In this document: in pieces, positions 1-7,400 of the stretch
How positions within the stretch are numbered: position 1 is the stretch's first letter
Layout of the letters: each line of letters begins with the position of its first letter
Assembly (NCBI GenBank): GCA_013202925.1
Contig: JABMRA010000042.1
Location: 1 to 9,298 of the forward strand
Direction of reading: 5' to 3'
Length of the DNA: 9,298 bases
DNA from: Candidatus Omnitrophota bacterium
Lineage (GTDB): Bacteria > Omnitrophota > Gorgyraeia > Gorgyraeales > Gorgyraeaceae
Translations under genes and position numbers: made by a program
The notes under the pieces: model-generated
The model's input: only the letters and a program-made list of their open reading frames with translations
Database searches by the model: none
What the model was told of the DNA's origin: nothing

Positions 1-88
1 CCTCGCTTCGCGGGCGAAGCGGGCTCGCCTCGCTTCGCGGGCGAAGCGGGCTTCGTTTGTCGAGTTGAAGGTCGCCTCGCAATGACGT
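1..88. repeat. Tandem GC-rich hairpin repeat, cut by window edge
   Basis: Two head-to-tail copies of a 27-bp unit are seen (1-27 and 28-54); their first 25 bases are identical. Each unit folds on itself: CGCTTCGC at 4-11 pairs perfectly with GCGAAGCG at 14-21 around a 2-base turn, and the same holds in copy 2. The array begins at the first base of the window, so more copies may lie to the left. On the opposite strand, the flank at 72-86 reads CGTCATTGCGAGGCG, which resembles the dispersed extragenic repeats starting CGTCATTGCGAGG that I remember from many bacterial genomes. It sits directly after the nrdJ stop codon. It could serve as a 3'-end RNA structure, but there is no T-tract, so a classical terminator call is not supported. 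Confidence 0.75.
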
Positions 89-92
89 ATGG

Positions 93-2378
93 TCAGCATT
101 TGGAGTAGCCGCAGGAACGGCATACCATACAGCCTTCTTCGTGTCTTAGGGGAGCACTGCAGTCAGGACACACGCCCACCACAGTGCCAAGTCTGTCCTC
201 TATCATCGTGTGAGGAGAATGCGGCTCTAATTCTTCCTCTTTATGATGCATCTTGCCATTCCCAAGCCTGAGTTCGAGGACACGCGCAATCGCATCCGCG
301 CATGAGAAGATCCTTCCGCTCTTTTCCCACGATGGAGACGGACAGCGTATGCCTCTCAACTGGTCTACGATCCTTTTATTTTCCACGCCGGAACGAAGTG
401 CAAGGGACACCAGCCTTCCGATTGCCTCGAGCTGACTAGCTGCGCATCCGCCGGCCTTGCCCATCTGGATAAACACCTCGAACGGCATACTCTTGTCGTC
501 CACGTTTATCGTAATATAAAGATTGCCGCACCCTGTGGTGACCTTTGTGGTGGTCCCTGTTGTAACAACCGGCCTCGGCCTTGGCGCAACGTTCTTTTTG
601 TCCTTGATCTCAAAACCCGCTTTTGTCCCGTCTGATGAACTGATATTCAACACCTGTTCCTCCCTGCTCTTATCTCTATAAATAGTCACGCCCTTGCAGC
701 CCAGTTTGTAAGCGAGCATGTAGACCTCTCTTACGCCATCCTTGGCGGCATCGTGGTGAAAATTGACTGTCTTTGACACGGCATTGTCGGTATGTCCCTG
801 AAAGGCGGCCTGCATCCTTATATGCCACAGCGGCGCAATGTCGTGCGCGGTCACAAATATCTTTTTGTATTTCTCGGGCACTATGTCTATATCCTTTATG
901 CTGCCCTTGTCAGCGATCTCCTCCATCAATTTCCTGGAATAGAAACCCTCCTTTTTGGCGATCTCCTCAAATAACGGATTGACCTCTATGAGCTTATCGT
1001 TATCCATTACGTTCCTATAATATGATATCGCAAATAAAGGTTCGATGCCGCTTGACGTATTGGAGATAATTGAAATGGTGCCGGTGGGCGCGATGGTCGT
1101 TAAAGTAGAATTCCTTATTTTTTCTTCGCCTTTCTCAAAAAATACGCTATCATTAAATGAAGGGAAGGCACCTTTTTCCTTTGCTAATTCTCGAGATTTA
1201 TTTTTGCCTTCTCTGCTTATAAAACCCATGATCTTTTCTGCTAATTCTACTGCCTCATCGCTATTATAAGGTATCTCCAACTGTATCAACATGTCTGCCA
1301 GTCCCATTACTCCAAGGCCTATCTTACGATTCTTCTTGGTCATCTCTTCTATTTTCTCTAAAGGAAATTTGTTCATGTCGATTACATTGTCAAGAAAATG
1401 CACTCCGAGATGTACAAGGGTTTTTAATTTCTCCCAGTCTATCTCTTTTTGCCCATTTTTTTCTGAGATTAATTTTGAAATATTTATCGACCCTAAATTA
1501 CACGATTCGAACGGAAGCAAGACCTGTTCACCGCATGGGTTAGTAGACTCGTATTGGCCCAGTTTTGGCGTAGGGTTAAACTGATTCATCCTGTCAATAA
1601 AGACAATGCCCGGCTCTCCGTTTTTCCATGCCATCTCCACAATAAGATCAAAGACCTCTTTTGCCTTAAGCTTACCCACGGCATTCTTCGTATGCGGATC
1701 TATCAAAGAATATTCCTTATCCTCTACCACCTTATCCATAAAATCTTCTGTAAGGGCAACGGATATATTGAAGTTCGTTATATCCTTATCGTTTTCTTTG
1801 CACTTGATGAATTCCAGGATGTCCGGGTGGTCGATGCGCAATATTCCCATATTCGCGCCCCGACGCGTGCCCCCTTGTTTCACAGCCTGTGTAGCGGCAT
1901 TGAATACCTTCATAAAGGAAACCGGGCCGCTCGAAACCCCGCCAGTGGAGCGGACAACACTATTCTTTGCCCGCAATCTTGAAAAACTAAATCCTGTTCC
2001 GCCTCCGGACTTATGTATCATAGCCGTATTCTTTATCGCGTCAAAAATAGATTCCATCGAGTCTTCCACCGGAAGGACAAAACAAGCGGATAACTGAGCA
2101 AGATCCCTTCCCGCATTCATAAGGGTAGGCGAGTTCGGCATGAATTCAAAATTACTTAAGGTGTCGTAAAATTTCTGTCCTGTCTTTTTGACCTCTTCTG
2201 CGGTGGCGCCGTATATTTTATCGGCCTGCGCGATGTATCGCGCGACCCTAACGAACATCTCTTCGGGCGTCTCTATCACTTTACCCTTTATATCTTTTAT
2301 CAAGTATCTTCTTTCAAGGACCTTCAGACAATTTTCAGAGATGTTCAATTTTTTAGAGTGGTTTGTTTCTACCTGCAT
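93..2378 (-). CDS. nrdJ: Adenosylcobalamin-dependent (class II) ribonucleoside-diphosphate reductase
   Basis: This cytoplasmic enzyme reduces ribonucleotides to deoxyribonucleotides using a B12-generated thiyl radical, so it needs no oxygen. The 761-residue protein shows the family's barrel motifs. LSACFVLP has the first redox Cys at C99. The phosphate-site region lies near 122-175. NPCGE has N280, the thiyl Cys C282 and E284. SCNLGS has the second redox Cys C293, and APTGTISI lies near 430-437. A TSCPD domain follows at about 615-705 (C617, C645, C679, C693). The C-terminal Cys-rich tail (C737, C740, C750, C753, C756, C761) ends CGYSKC and is the expected shuttle or zinc-ribbon tail. No ATP-cone is visible at the N-terminus, which runs straight into the reductase fold. 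The start is set by GGGAGG about 6 nt before ATG. Upstream lie a consensus promoter and a pair of NrdR-like boxes, so NrdR control is inferred. Length and motifs look intact. Confidence 0.96.
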   Translation of the reverse strand: MQVETNHSKKLNISENCLKVLERRYLIKDIKGKVIETPEEMFVRVARYIAQADKIYGATAEEVKKTGQKFYDTLSNFEFMPNSPTLMNAGRDLAQLSACFVLPVEDSMESIFDAIKNTAMIHKSGGGTGFSFSRLRAKNSVVRSTGGVSSGPVSFMKVFNAATQAVKQGGTRRGANMGILRIDHPDILEFIKCKENDKDITNFNISVALTEDFMDKVVEDKEYSLIDPHTKNAVGKLKAKEVFDLIVEMAWKNGEPGIVFIDRMNQFNPTPKLGQYESTNPCGEQVLLPFESCNLGSINISKLISEKNGQKEIDWEKLKTLVHLGVHFLDNVIDMNKFPLEKIEEMTKKNRKIGLGVMGLADMLIQLEIPYNSDEAVELAEKIMGFISREGKNKSRELAKEKGAFPSFNDSVFFEKGEEKIRNSTLTTIAPTGTISIISNTSSGIEPLFAISYYRNVMDNDKLIEVNPLFEEIAKKEGFYSRKLMEEIADKGSIKDIDIVPEKYKKIFVTAHDIAPLWHIRMQAAFQGHTDNAVSKTVNFHHDAAKDGVREVYMLAYKLGCKGVTIYRDKSREEQVLNISSSDGTKAGFEIKDKKNVAPRPRPVVTTGTTTKVTTGCGNLYITINVDDKSMPFEVFIQMGKAGGCAASQLEAIGRLVSLALRSGVENKRIVDQLRGIRCPSPSWEKSGRIFSCADAIARVLELRLGNGKMHHKEEELEPHSPHTMIEDRLGTVVGVCPDCSAPLRHEEGCMVCRSCGYSKC

Positions 2379-2456
2379 CCTCGCCTCCCGGGATTTCGAT
2401 CGTTTGTAGATTTTATTTTTTTGGTGGGTTGAAAACTGTTCATAAGAATACCAATA

Positions 2457-2484
2457 AGTATATCACTTGAAAATCCTGTGTCAA
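2457..2484 (-). promoter_or_regulatory. Sigma-70-type promoter of nrdJ
   Basis: Read on the minus strand, a perfect -35 TTGACA (2479-2484) is followed by a 16-bp spacer and a -10 TATACT (2457-2462), five of six to consensus. Transcription would begin near 2450, giving a leader of about 70 nt before the nrdJ ATG. No clear riboswitch fold or cobalamin box is visible in that leader. Confidence 0.8.
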
Positions 2485-2492
2485 GCCAAAAA

Positions 2493-2540
2493 ATACAATA
2501 TATTGTTATTTTTGCCCCTGGCGATACCTATATGTTGTGG
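2493..2540 (-). promoter_or_regulatory. Pair of NrdR boxes upstream of nrdJ
   Basis: Two 16-bp sites resemble the NrdR consensus acaCwAtATaTwGtgt. The proximal site, 2493-2508, has core CAATATATTG (2496-2505), a perfect palindrome matching all ten core positions CWATATATWG. The distal site, 2525-2540, has core CTATATGTTG (2528-2537), nine of ten. The linker is 16 bp and centre-to-centre spacing is 32 bp, about three helical turns, which is the known geometry of cooperative NrdR sites. Both lie just upstream of the nrdJ -35. NrdR is a zinc-ribbon/ATP-cone repressor of ribonucleotide reductase genes. Its gene is not in this window. Confidence 0.85.
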
Positions 2541-2585
2541 TCCGAGGTTGGCGCTTCAGTCAATGACAAAAGTGTCAAGTTTTTC

Positions 2586-3434
2586 CTATATCTTTATCTT
2601 CTCCAATCTTTCCACGCGGGCCTTCACCGGCGGGTGCGTGCTAAAAAGCGCGGCCAGCCCCTGGCCCCGCAAGGGATTTACAATAAAGATGTGCGCTGTT
2701 GCATGATTTGCCTGCATCGGGTAGGCCCTGGCGCCTTTTTCCAATTTTAAAAGCGCGCTGGCAAGGCCTGCGGGCGTACCGGCTATGTAGGCGCCGCGCC
2801 TGTCAGCGGCATATTCTCTTGAGCGTGATATTGCGAGCTGTATGAGCATTGCTGCGATAGGCGCCACTATCAGCATAAATAGATATCCAAATATATTGCT
2901 GTCCCTCGACCTTCCGCCCTTTCCTCCAATGCCCCCTAATATAGCCGCCCACCTTGCCCAATAGGCCAGCATGGTAATGGCCCCTGCGATAGTCGCCGCA
3001 ACAGTCATTATCAGCGTGTCTCTATTTTTTATATGCGAGAGTTCATGCGCGATCACGCCTTTTAATTCCTCGCGATTCAAAAGATTCAATATCCCCTGTG
3101 TCACGCAAACAGCTGCGTGCCGCGGGTTGCGGCCGGTTGCAAATGCATTCGGAGAATCCTGCTGAGTCATGTACACCTTGGGCATGGGAAGTTTTGCGGA
3201 AAGCGCCAATTCCCTTACTATGTTATAAAGTTCCGGCACCTCTTGCGGATCCACTTCTTTGGCGCTGTACATCCTAAGTACGATCTTATCGCTGAACCAA
3301 TACGCGCCAAAATTCATTATCAATGCGAATATAAACGCGTATCCAGCGCCAACCTGTCCGCCAAAATAACCGCCTATCCATACAAATAGCATGGTAAGTG
3401 CGGCCAGCAACAAGGCCGTCTTAATGTAATTCAT
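2586..3434 (-). CDS. htpX: HtpX-family membrane zinc metalloprotease (M48B)
   Basis: This integral inner-membrane protease of the HtpX family takes part in quality control of misfolded or damaged membrane proteins, with the active site facing the cytoplasm. The 282-residue length is typical. Two hydrophobic segments (about 6-24 and 31-48) precede the catalytic part. The zinc motif HELSH is at 130-134 (ligands H130 and H134, catalytic E131). The third ligand, E207, sits in SREYAAD. Two more hydrophobic stretches lie near 140-160 and 183-203. The family motif SPNAFATGRNP is at 94-104. The start is fixed by a near-perfect Shine-Dalgarno GGAGGTGA six bases before ATG. It lies 207 bp before nrdJ, which has its own promoter, so the two need not be co-transcribed. 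I could not find a convincing promoter of its own. A strong hairpin sits just ahead of its ribosome-binding site. Confidence 0.95.
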   Translation of the reverse strand: MNYIKTALLLAALTMLFVWIGGYFGGQVGAGYAFIFALIMNFGAYWFSDKIVLRMYSAKEVDPQEVPELYNIVRELALSAKLPMPKVYMTQQDSPNAFATGRNPRHAAVCVTQGILNLLNREELKGVIAHELSHIKNRDTLIMTVAATIAGAITMLAYWARWAAILGGIGGKGGRSRDSNIFGYLFMLIVAPIAAMLIQLAISRSREYAADRRGAYIAGTPAGLASALLKLEKGARAYPMQANHATAHIFIVNPLRGQGLAALFSTHPPVKARVERLEKIKI

Positions 3435-3457
3435 GAGATCTCACCTCCGGAAATAAA

Positions 3458-3489
3458 GATAGGCCCTTTTATTTAAGGCCGGGCCTATC
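3458..3489 (-). promoter_or_regulatory. Perfect 9-bp hairpin just before the htpX ribosome-binding site
   Basis: GATAGGCCC (3458-3466) and GGGCCTATC (3481-3489) are exact reverse complements with a 14-base loop. In the minus-strand transcript the stem is followed immediately by TTTATTT, and the htpX GGAGGTGA begins about 10 nt later. This could be a weak rho-independent terminator isolating htpX from upstream transcription, or a leader structure of htpX. The sequence alone does not decide. The T-run is short and interrupted. Confidence 0.55.
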
Positions 3490-3519
3490 CAAATCAAAAC
3501 CATAACCCAAAAATTTATA

Positions 3520-3558
3520 CTTCGGCGCCGCTCAGTATTAACCCTGAGCATGTCGAAG
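3520..3558. repeat. REP-like extragenic hairpin containing CCCTGAGCATGTCGAAGGG
   Basis: The element starts four bases past the stop codon of the 68-residue membrane protein gene. GCTCAG (3530-3535) pairs with CTGAGC (3544-3549), and the outer arms CTTCG (3520-3524) and CGAAG (3554-3558) also pair, giving a two-part interrupted stem. The string CCCTGAGC-N-GTCGAAGGG is one I recall as a frequent extragenic repeat in unrelated bacterial genomes. On the minus strand the hairpin is followed by TATAAATTTTT, so it may also help end the transcript of the small gene. Confidence 0.6.
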
Positions 3559-3561
3559 GGT

Positions 3562-3768
3562 TTATTTTTTCGGTTCTTCCTTTTTCCCCTTCATAGAATC
3601 CTTGACTTCGCTCAAGCCGGCAAAGAGCGCGGCGAGACCGCCTAGCACAAGTACAGGAGGCACGCAGCCTTTCAAAAGCTCTGTAAAGCTCCACCACCAG
3701 CTCATTATGCCCAATATTCCGATAACAATACTTATTATTCCGCCAAGCACAGTTATATATTTTCCCAT
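3562..3768 (-). CDS. Small two-helix membrane protein of unknown function
   Basis: I do not recognise this 68-residue protein. Two hydrophobic segments are visible, about 5-23 and 36-52, joined by a loop with three consecutive Trp (residues 24-26) and a single Cys at 35. The C-terminus is short, Lys/Glu-rich and very likely cytosolic (ending KKEEPKK). It is probably real. AAGGAGG lies 8 nt before the ATG, and a consensus promoter with a 17-bp spacer sits about 40 bp upstream. It lies between the peptidoglycan-binding lipoprotein gene and htpX on the same strand, but its own promoter and the hairpins after it suggest a separate short transcript. A link with envelope stress or HtpX would be conjecture from position alone. 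Confidence 0.8.
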   Translation of the reverse strand: MGKYITVLGGIISIVIGILGIMSWWWSFTELLKGCVPPVLVLGGLAALFAGLSEVKDSMKGKKEEPKK

Positions 3769-3804
3769 GTTCCCTTCCTCCTTCCGAATCCCTTGCTTAT
3801 ATTT

Positions 3805-3833
3805 TTTATACCACTTGAAACAGGCCTTGTCAA
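3805..3833 (-). promoter_or_regulatory. Strong promoter for the 68-residue membrane protein gene
   Basis: On the minus strand TTGACA (3828-3833), a 17-bp spacer and TATAAA (3805-3810) form a near-consensus sigma-70-type promoter. The predicted start is near 3798, about 30 nt before the ATG at 3768, leaving room for the AAGGAGG ribosome-binding site. It lies in the 77-bp gap after the lipoprotein stop codon. Confidence 0.8.
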
Positions 3834-3845
3834 CGTTGAAATACT

Positions 3846-4421
3846 TTACCTTTCAAGGTATCTGCCCAGCTCGGCCCAGGTCTTGGGGCCGACCTTGCCG
3901 TCCACCTTGAGCCCTTTTGCCCTCTGGAATTCCTTTACTGCCTGTTGAGTCCTTGGCCCAAGTTTCCCGTCTGCAGTACCGGGATCAAAGCCCGCGTTCT
4001 TCAGGGCAATCTGTATCTCTTTTGTGGTAACGCTGGCCTCTTTTTTCTCTTGCTCCTCTGAATACGCGCTCCTGACCTCTATCTTGTAACTATCGTCTAA
4101 ATCGCGTTTCTCATTGGCCCGCATTATATCCTCTATCCGGCGCCACGTATTCATATCTATATAACCTGTGTTTTTAAGGCCTATTGATTCCTGAAATGTC
4201 TTTATCGCCTCGCGCGTCTTCTGTCCCATCCTGCCGTCTGTATTGCCGGTATCATACCCAAGGTCGGCCAGGACAACCTGGACCTCGTTTACAATAGGAT
4301 TGGCAATATCGATGCTGCCCACGACCTTCTCTTCCTCCTTCTGATACTGCACTGACTTCGGCACGATATTGCATCCTGCGATCACAAAAACTATCAACGC
4401 AGCGCAAATTATCTTTTGCAT
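3846..4421 (-). CDS. Lipoprotein with two peptidoglycan-binding repeats
   Basis: This is a secreted, lipid-anchored envelope protein likely to hold onto peptidoglycan; no enzymatic domain is visible. The 191-residue product starts with a lipoprotein signal peptide (residues 1-16) and lipobox IAGC with the modified Cys at 17; the next residue is Asn. Two PG_binding_1-type repeats follow, about 43-100 and 131-188, each with the pattern (E)IQxxLxxxGYDxGxxDGxxGxxTxxAIxxFQ. They are joined by a charged linker (about 101-130) rich in Glu, Lys and Ser. The open frame runs upstream to 4559, but that stretch lacks signal character and overlaps the helicase gene. The start at 4421 puts the signal peptide first, with AGAGAGG upstream. 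It lies 31 bp after the helicase stop, so co-transcription with the helicase is likely. Gene identity beyond the domains is not recognised. Confidence 0.87.
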   Translation of the reverse strand: MQKIICAALIVFVIAGCNIVPKSVQYQKEEEKVVGSIDIANPIVNEVQVVLADLGYDTGNTDGRMGQKTREAIKTFQESIGLKNTGYIDMNTWRRIEDIMRANEKRDLDDSYKIEVRSAYSEEQEKKEASVTTKEIQIALKNAGFDPGTADGKLGPRTQQAVKEFQRAKGLKVDGKVGPKTWAELGRYLER

Positions 4422-4452
4422 AAAACATCCTCTCTGGAAAGTGCAGCCTTTG

Positions 4453-7400
4453 CTATGGCCAGCAGATGTGGTCGAAATCGCAGCCGCCGCATTTTTTCCT
4501 GTCGGGGGCACGCTCCGGCAATTTTTCAAAATGCAGGCCCTGGATATCTCTCCATACATTCTTTATTATACCGGCCATCTCGTCAACCATATCCTCGCTA
4601 AGTTCGATCTTGAATTCTGTGGGTTCGCCCTTTTTTATCCCGTACTTCCTGCTGTCGTCTTTCGCGGGCTCGACAAACAAGACCACGCCGTGACTGACAA
4701 AAAAATCCTTGTGCTTGCGCGTTTTGTCCTTTTCGTAAAGAAGCTTGTAACACACCAGCTGCCGCAGATACTCATCGCATGATTCGTCCTCGAGGCTCCT
4801 GCACCTGAGCATGCCGGGCGCGTGCGGTTTTGACTGGCCTGTCTTGTAATCTACTACCCTTAAAGAGTTTTGTTTTTTGTCTTCGATCTCCAGCTTGTCG
4901 TACTTTCCTGTAAAGATAACCCCGTCTATATTTATGGGTATGCGATTTTCCAGCCCGAGCGGCATGACAGACTGCGAAGAAGCCCTGTTGAAGAATCTCT
5001 TGAGTCCGTCAAATTGCTCTACGCATCGGAGTTCCATGGCCTTTTCAGGCCCCTGAAATCTCAATGCCTCGTGGAACCTGTCCTTGAAAAATTGAAAATC
5101 CGGAAATTTCTTTGTCCTCATGAACTGCCTGTAGATATGCTCCAGGCTGCTATGGACCGCATTTCCAAAGACCAGGCTCTGCTTTTTCGCGCCGGGGAGC
5201 ATCAACACATTGTCATAAAGAAACCTTCTCCTGCATTTTAGATAATTATTAAGGCTCGTGGGATTCAGGCTCATCCCATCTACAAGGTCTCTCAGCACCT
5301 CTTCTGTGCCGATAAAAGGATCCGAGGCGTCCGTCTTCTTCAACGATTCAATGAGCACTGTCTCTTCCTTTGCGCTCCTTGTCCTGGTCTTAATGCCAAG
5401 GTGATGCAAAAACTGGCTGGATATCTCGTTTTCCTGCGGGCTTGAGGTAAACACCACATTGCCTCTGGCGCGGCTTATGGCAACATAAAAAAGCCTTGTC
5501 TCGTCATAAAACTTCAGCTCCTTTATCCTTTCCTTGTCATTGACCCTTTCGATTGTCTTTAATAGATCAGGCGGAAGCGGTATTAAATCAGGCCTGGGTT
5601 TTATGGGCCAGCTCTTGTCCTGCAGACAAAACGGAATAATCACGCTATGAAATTCCTGGCCCTTTGAGCCGTGGGCCGTAAATATCCTGACGCCGTTCTG
5701 CGTCATGGTGACCAGGTCTCCCTGTACAGGCATGTTATGTTCTTTTCGCGTGCGCATCTCCTCGACAAAATCCCTCAGGCTAAGTCCCGGATTTGAAAAA
5801 TCAGAATCCTTCACCATGTTTACGAAAGAGGCAAGCGCCCTGAGTTCCCTGATCTTTACAATGTCATCTTTATCGTATTTTTTTAGTATATATCTGAATA
5901 TCCCTGCCTGCTTTATATATTCCGTCAGGACCGTGTGGGCGGGTTTAAACGGCGCGTCGCTTAAAACCCTGCTTATTGCCTCGGCTGCGTTCTTAAGTTC
6001 AGGCGACAAGGCCTTGTCGCTAAAAAATTCGGAAAGGATGGTCATGTCCCTATTTTCCCTTTTCTTCTTATTGACCTTATTTATAAATCCCAATATATCC
6101 TTGTGCGGGATGCGGAAATAATCCGATATCAGGATCTGGTAAAGGATCCTGTCTCTGTCTTTGTAATTTTCGGGGTCCATGCTGGCAAGTTCCAGGCAAT
6201 CCAGCATCTGCCTGACGCGGGGCTCGCTCCGTATGTCTTCTTTGCCGTCTGTCGCATAAGGGATGCCGGCCTGCAGGAATTTATCTATGATCTTCAAGAT
6301 CAACGCGCGTTTCCTGACCAGGATCGCGATGTTGTTATACGGGGATGCCTTTTCTTCGCTGGACAGCTCCTTTGAAGAAGATATCTGTTGCTTGAGCTCG
6401 TTTACCTTATCCACCAAAAAACACATCTCCTCTTCCTCGGTGGTAAATTCCCAGAACTCTATGGACTTGCGCTTGAAATCCTTTAATGGGACGAGCGGCT
6501 TTTCGCCTGTGCGTTCTTCCTGCGGCACGCCTTTAATAAGGTCCTGGGACAGGTCTATGATCTCTTTTGCCGAACGGTAATTATTTTTCAGCGATACGGT
6601 CTTCAGGCCTTTGAATCTCTTTTTCAATTCCCTGAAATTGCCCACGCTCGCGCCCTGGAACCGGTAAATGGACTGGTCGTCGTCGCCCACACAGCAGAGA
6701 TTCGGGGCCGCGCCTTTTAAAAGAGAGAAAAGAAACTTGAGCTGAGCGCCGTTCGTGTCCTGAAATTCATCCACCATTATAAATCTAAACTGCTCCTCGT
6801 ATCTTTTCTTAAGGGCCTTTTCATTGTTCAGGGCATCTGTCGCGATCATGATCATATCGTCAAAGTCATACCTGCCCCGCACGTCAAAGACCTCTTTGTT
6901 TTTGCCTTCCTTGAGCCTTTCGTATTGGTCGTACACTATAGCCAGGGCCTTTATCTTTGGGACATGCTTTTCTTCCACGTACACACCGTCGGGTTCGAGG
7001 GTCTTTACGTATTGCAAAAATTCCTGCGGGCTCACGCCTTCCCTTTTTAGCTCGCCTATTCTCCCCTGTATCTCCCTCGCGTATGTATAAGGCGCCCTGA
7101 AAGGCCTGATCTCGGAAATGCCCTGCACATGGTCCAGGATATATTCTATTGCCTTTACCTTTTCTATATCTGCGATCTGGATCCTGTCCTGTATATAGTT
7201 GGCTGCCTCCTCGGAATCGAGTATTATGGAATTTGCAAAGGCATGGAATGTGCCGACCTCGACATCGTAGCCCTTGAAGCCAACGATCTTTGTGAGGCGT
7301 TCCTTCATTGTCTTTGCCGCAGCGTTCGTATAGGTAAGGATAAGTATGTTTTCAGGGAGGGCCTTTTTCTTGCGGATGATATTTGCGGCGCGGACAGAGA

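Noticed and set aside
1..92. CRISPR array
   Set aside because: The units are directly abutting with no spacers, and each is itself a hairpin; this is a tandem repeat, not repeat-spacer structure.
1554..2097. Long antisense open frames (142 and 163 codons) inside nrdJ
   Set aside because: They are opposite a highly conserved enzyme, contain no recognisable domain and look like shadows of its codon usage.
2379..2456. Cobalamin riboswitch in the nrdJ leader
   Set aside because: The predicted leader is only about 70 nt and shows neither a B12-box-like motif nor an obvious structured domain; NrdR boxes explain regulation better.
2573..2578. A second TTGACA on the minus strand upstream of nrdJ
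   Set aside because: No -10-like hexamer lies 15-19 bp downstream.
2555..2584. Plus-strand hairpin TGACA-aaag-TGTCA followed by a T-run, read as a terminator
   Set aside because: No plus-strand gene precedes it, the stem is only 5 bp, and on the minus strand it lacks a T-tract after the stem, so a htpX terminator is not supported.
3435..3519. Promoter for htpX (TTGATT with TAAATA at 16 bp, minus strand)
   Set aside because: The -10 matches only three of six bases and overlaps the strong hairpin; not convincing.
4422..4559. N-terminal extension of the lipoprotein frame to an ATG at 4559
   Set aside because: The extension overlaps the helicase coding end, has no signal peptide character and would bury a clear lipoprotein signal; the ATG at 4421 fits the lipobox.
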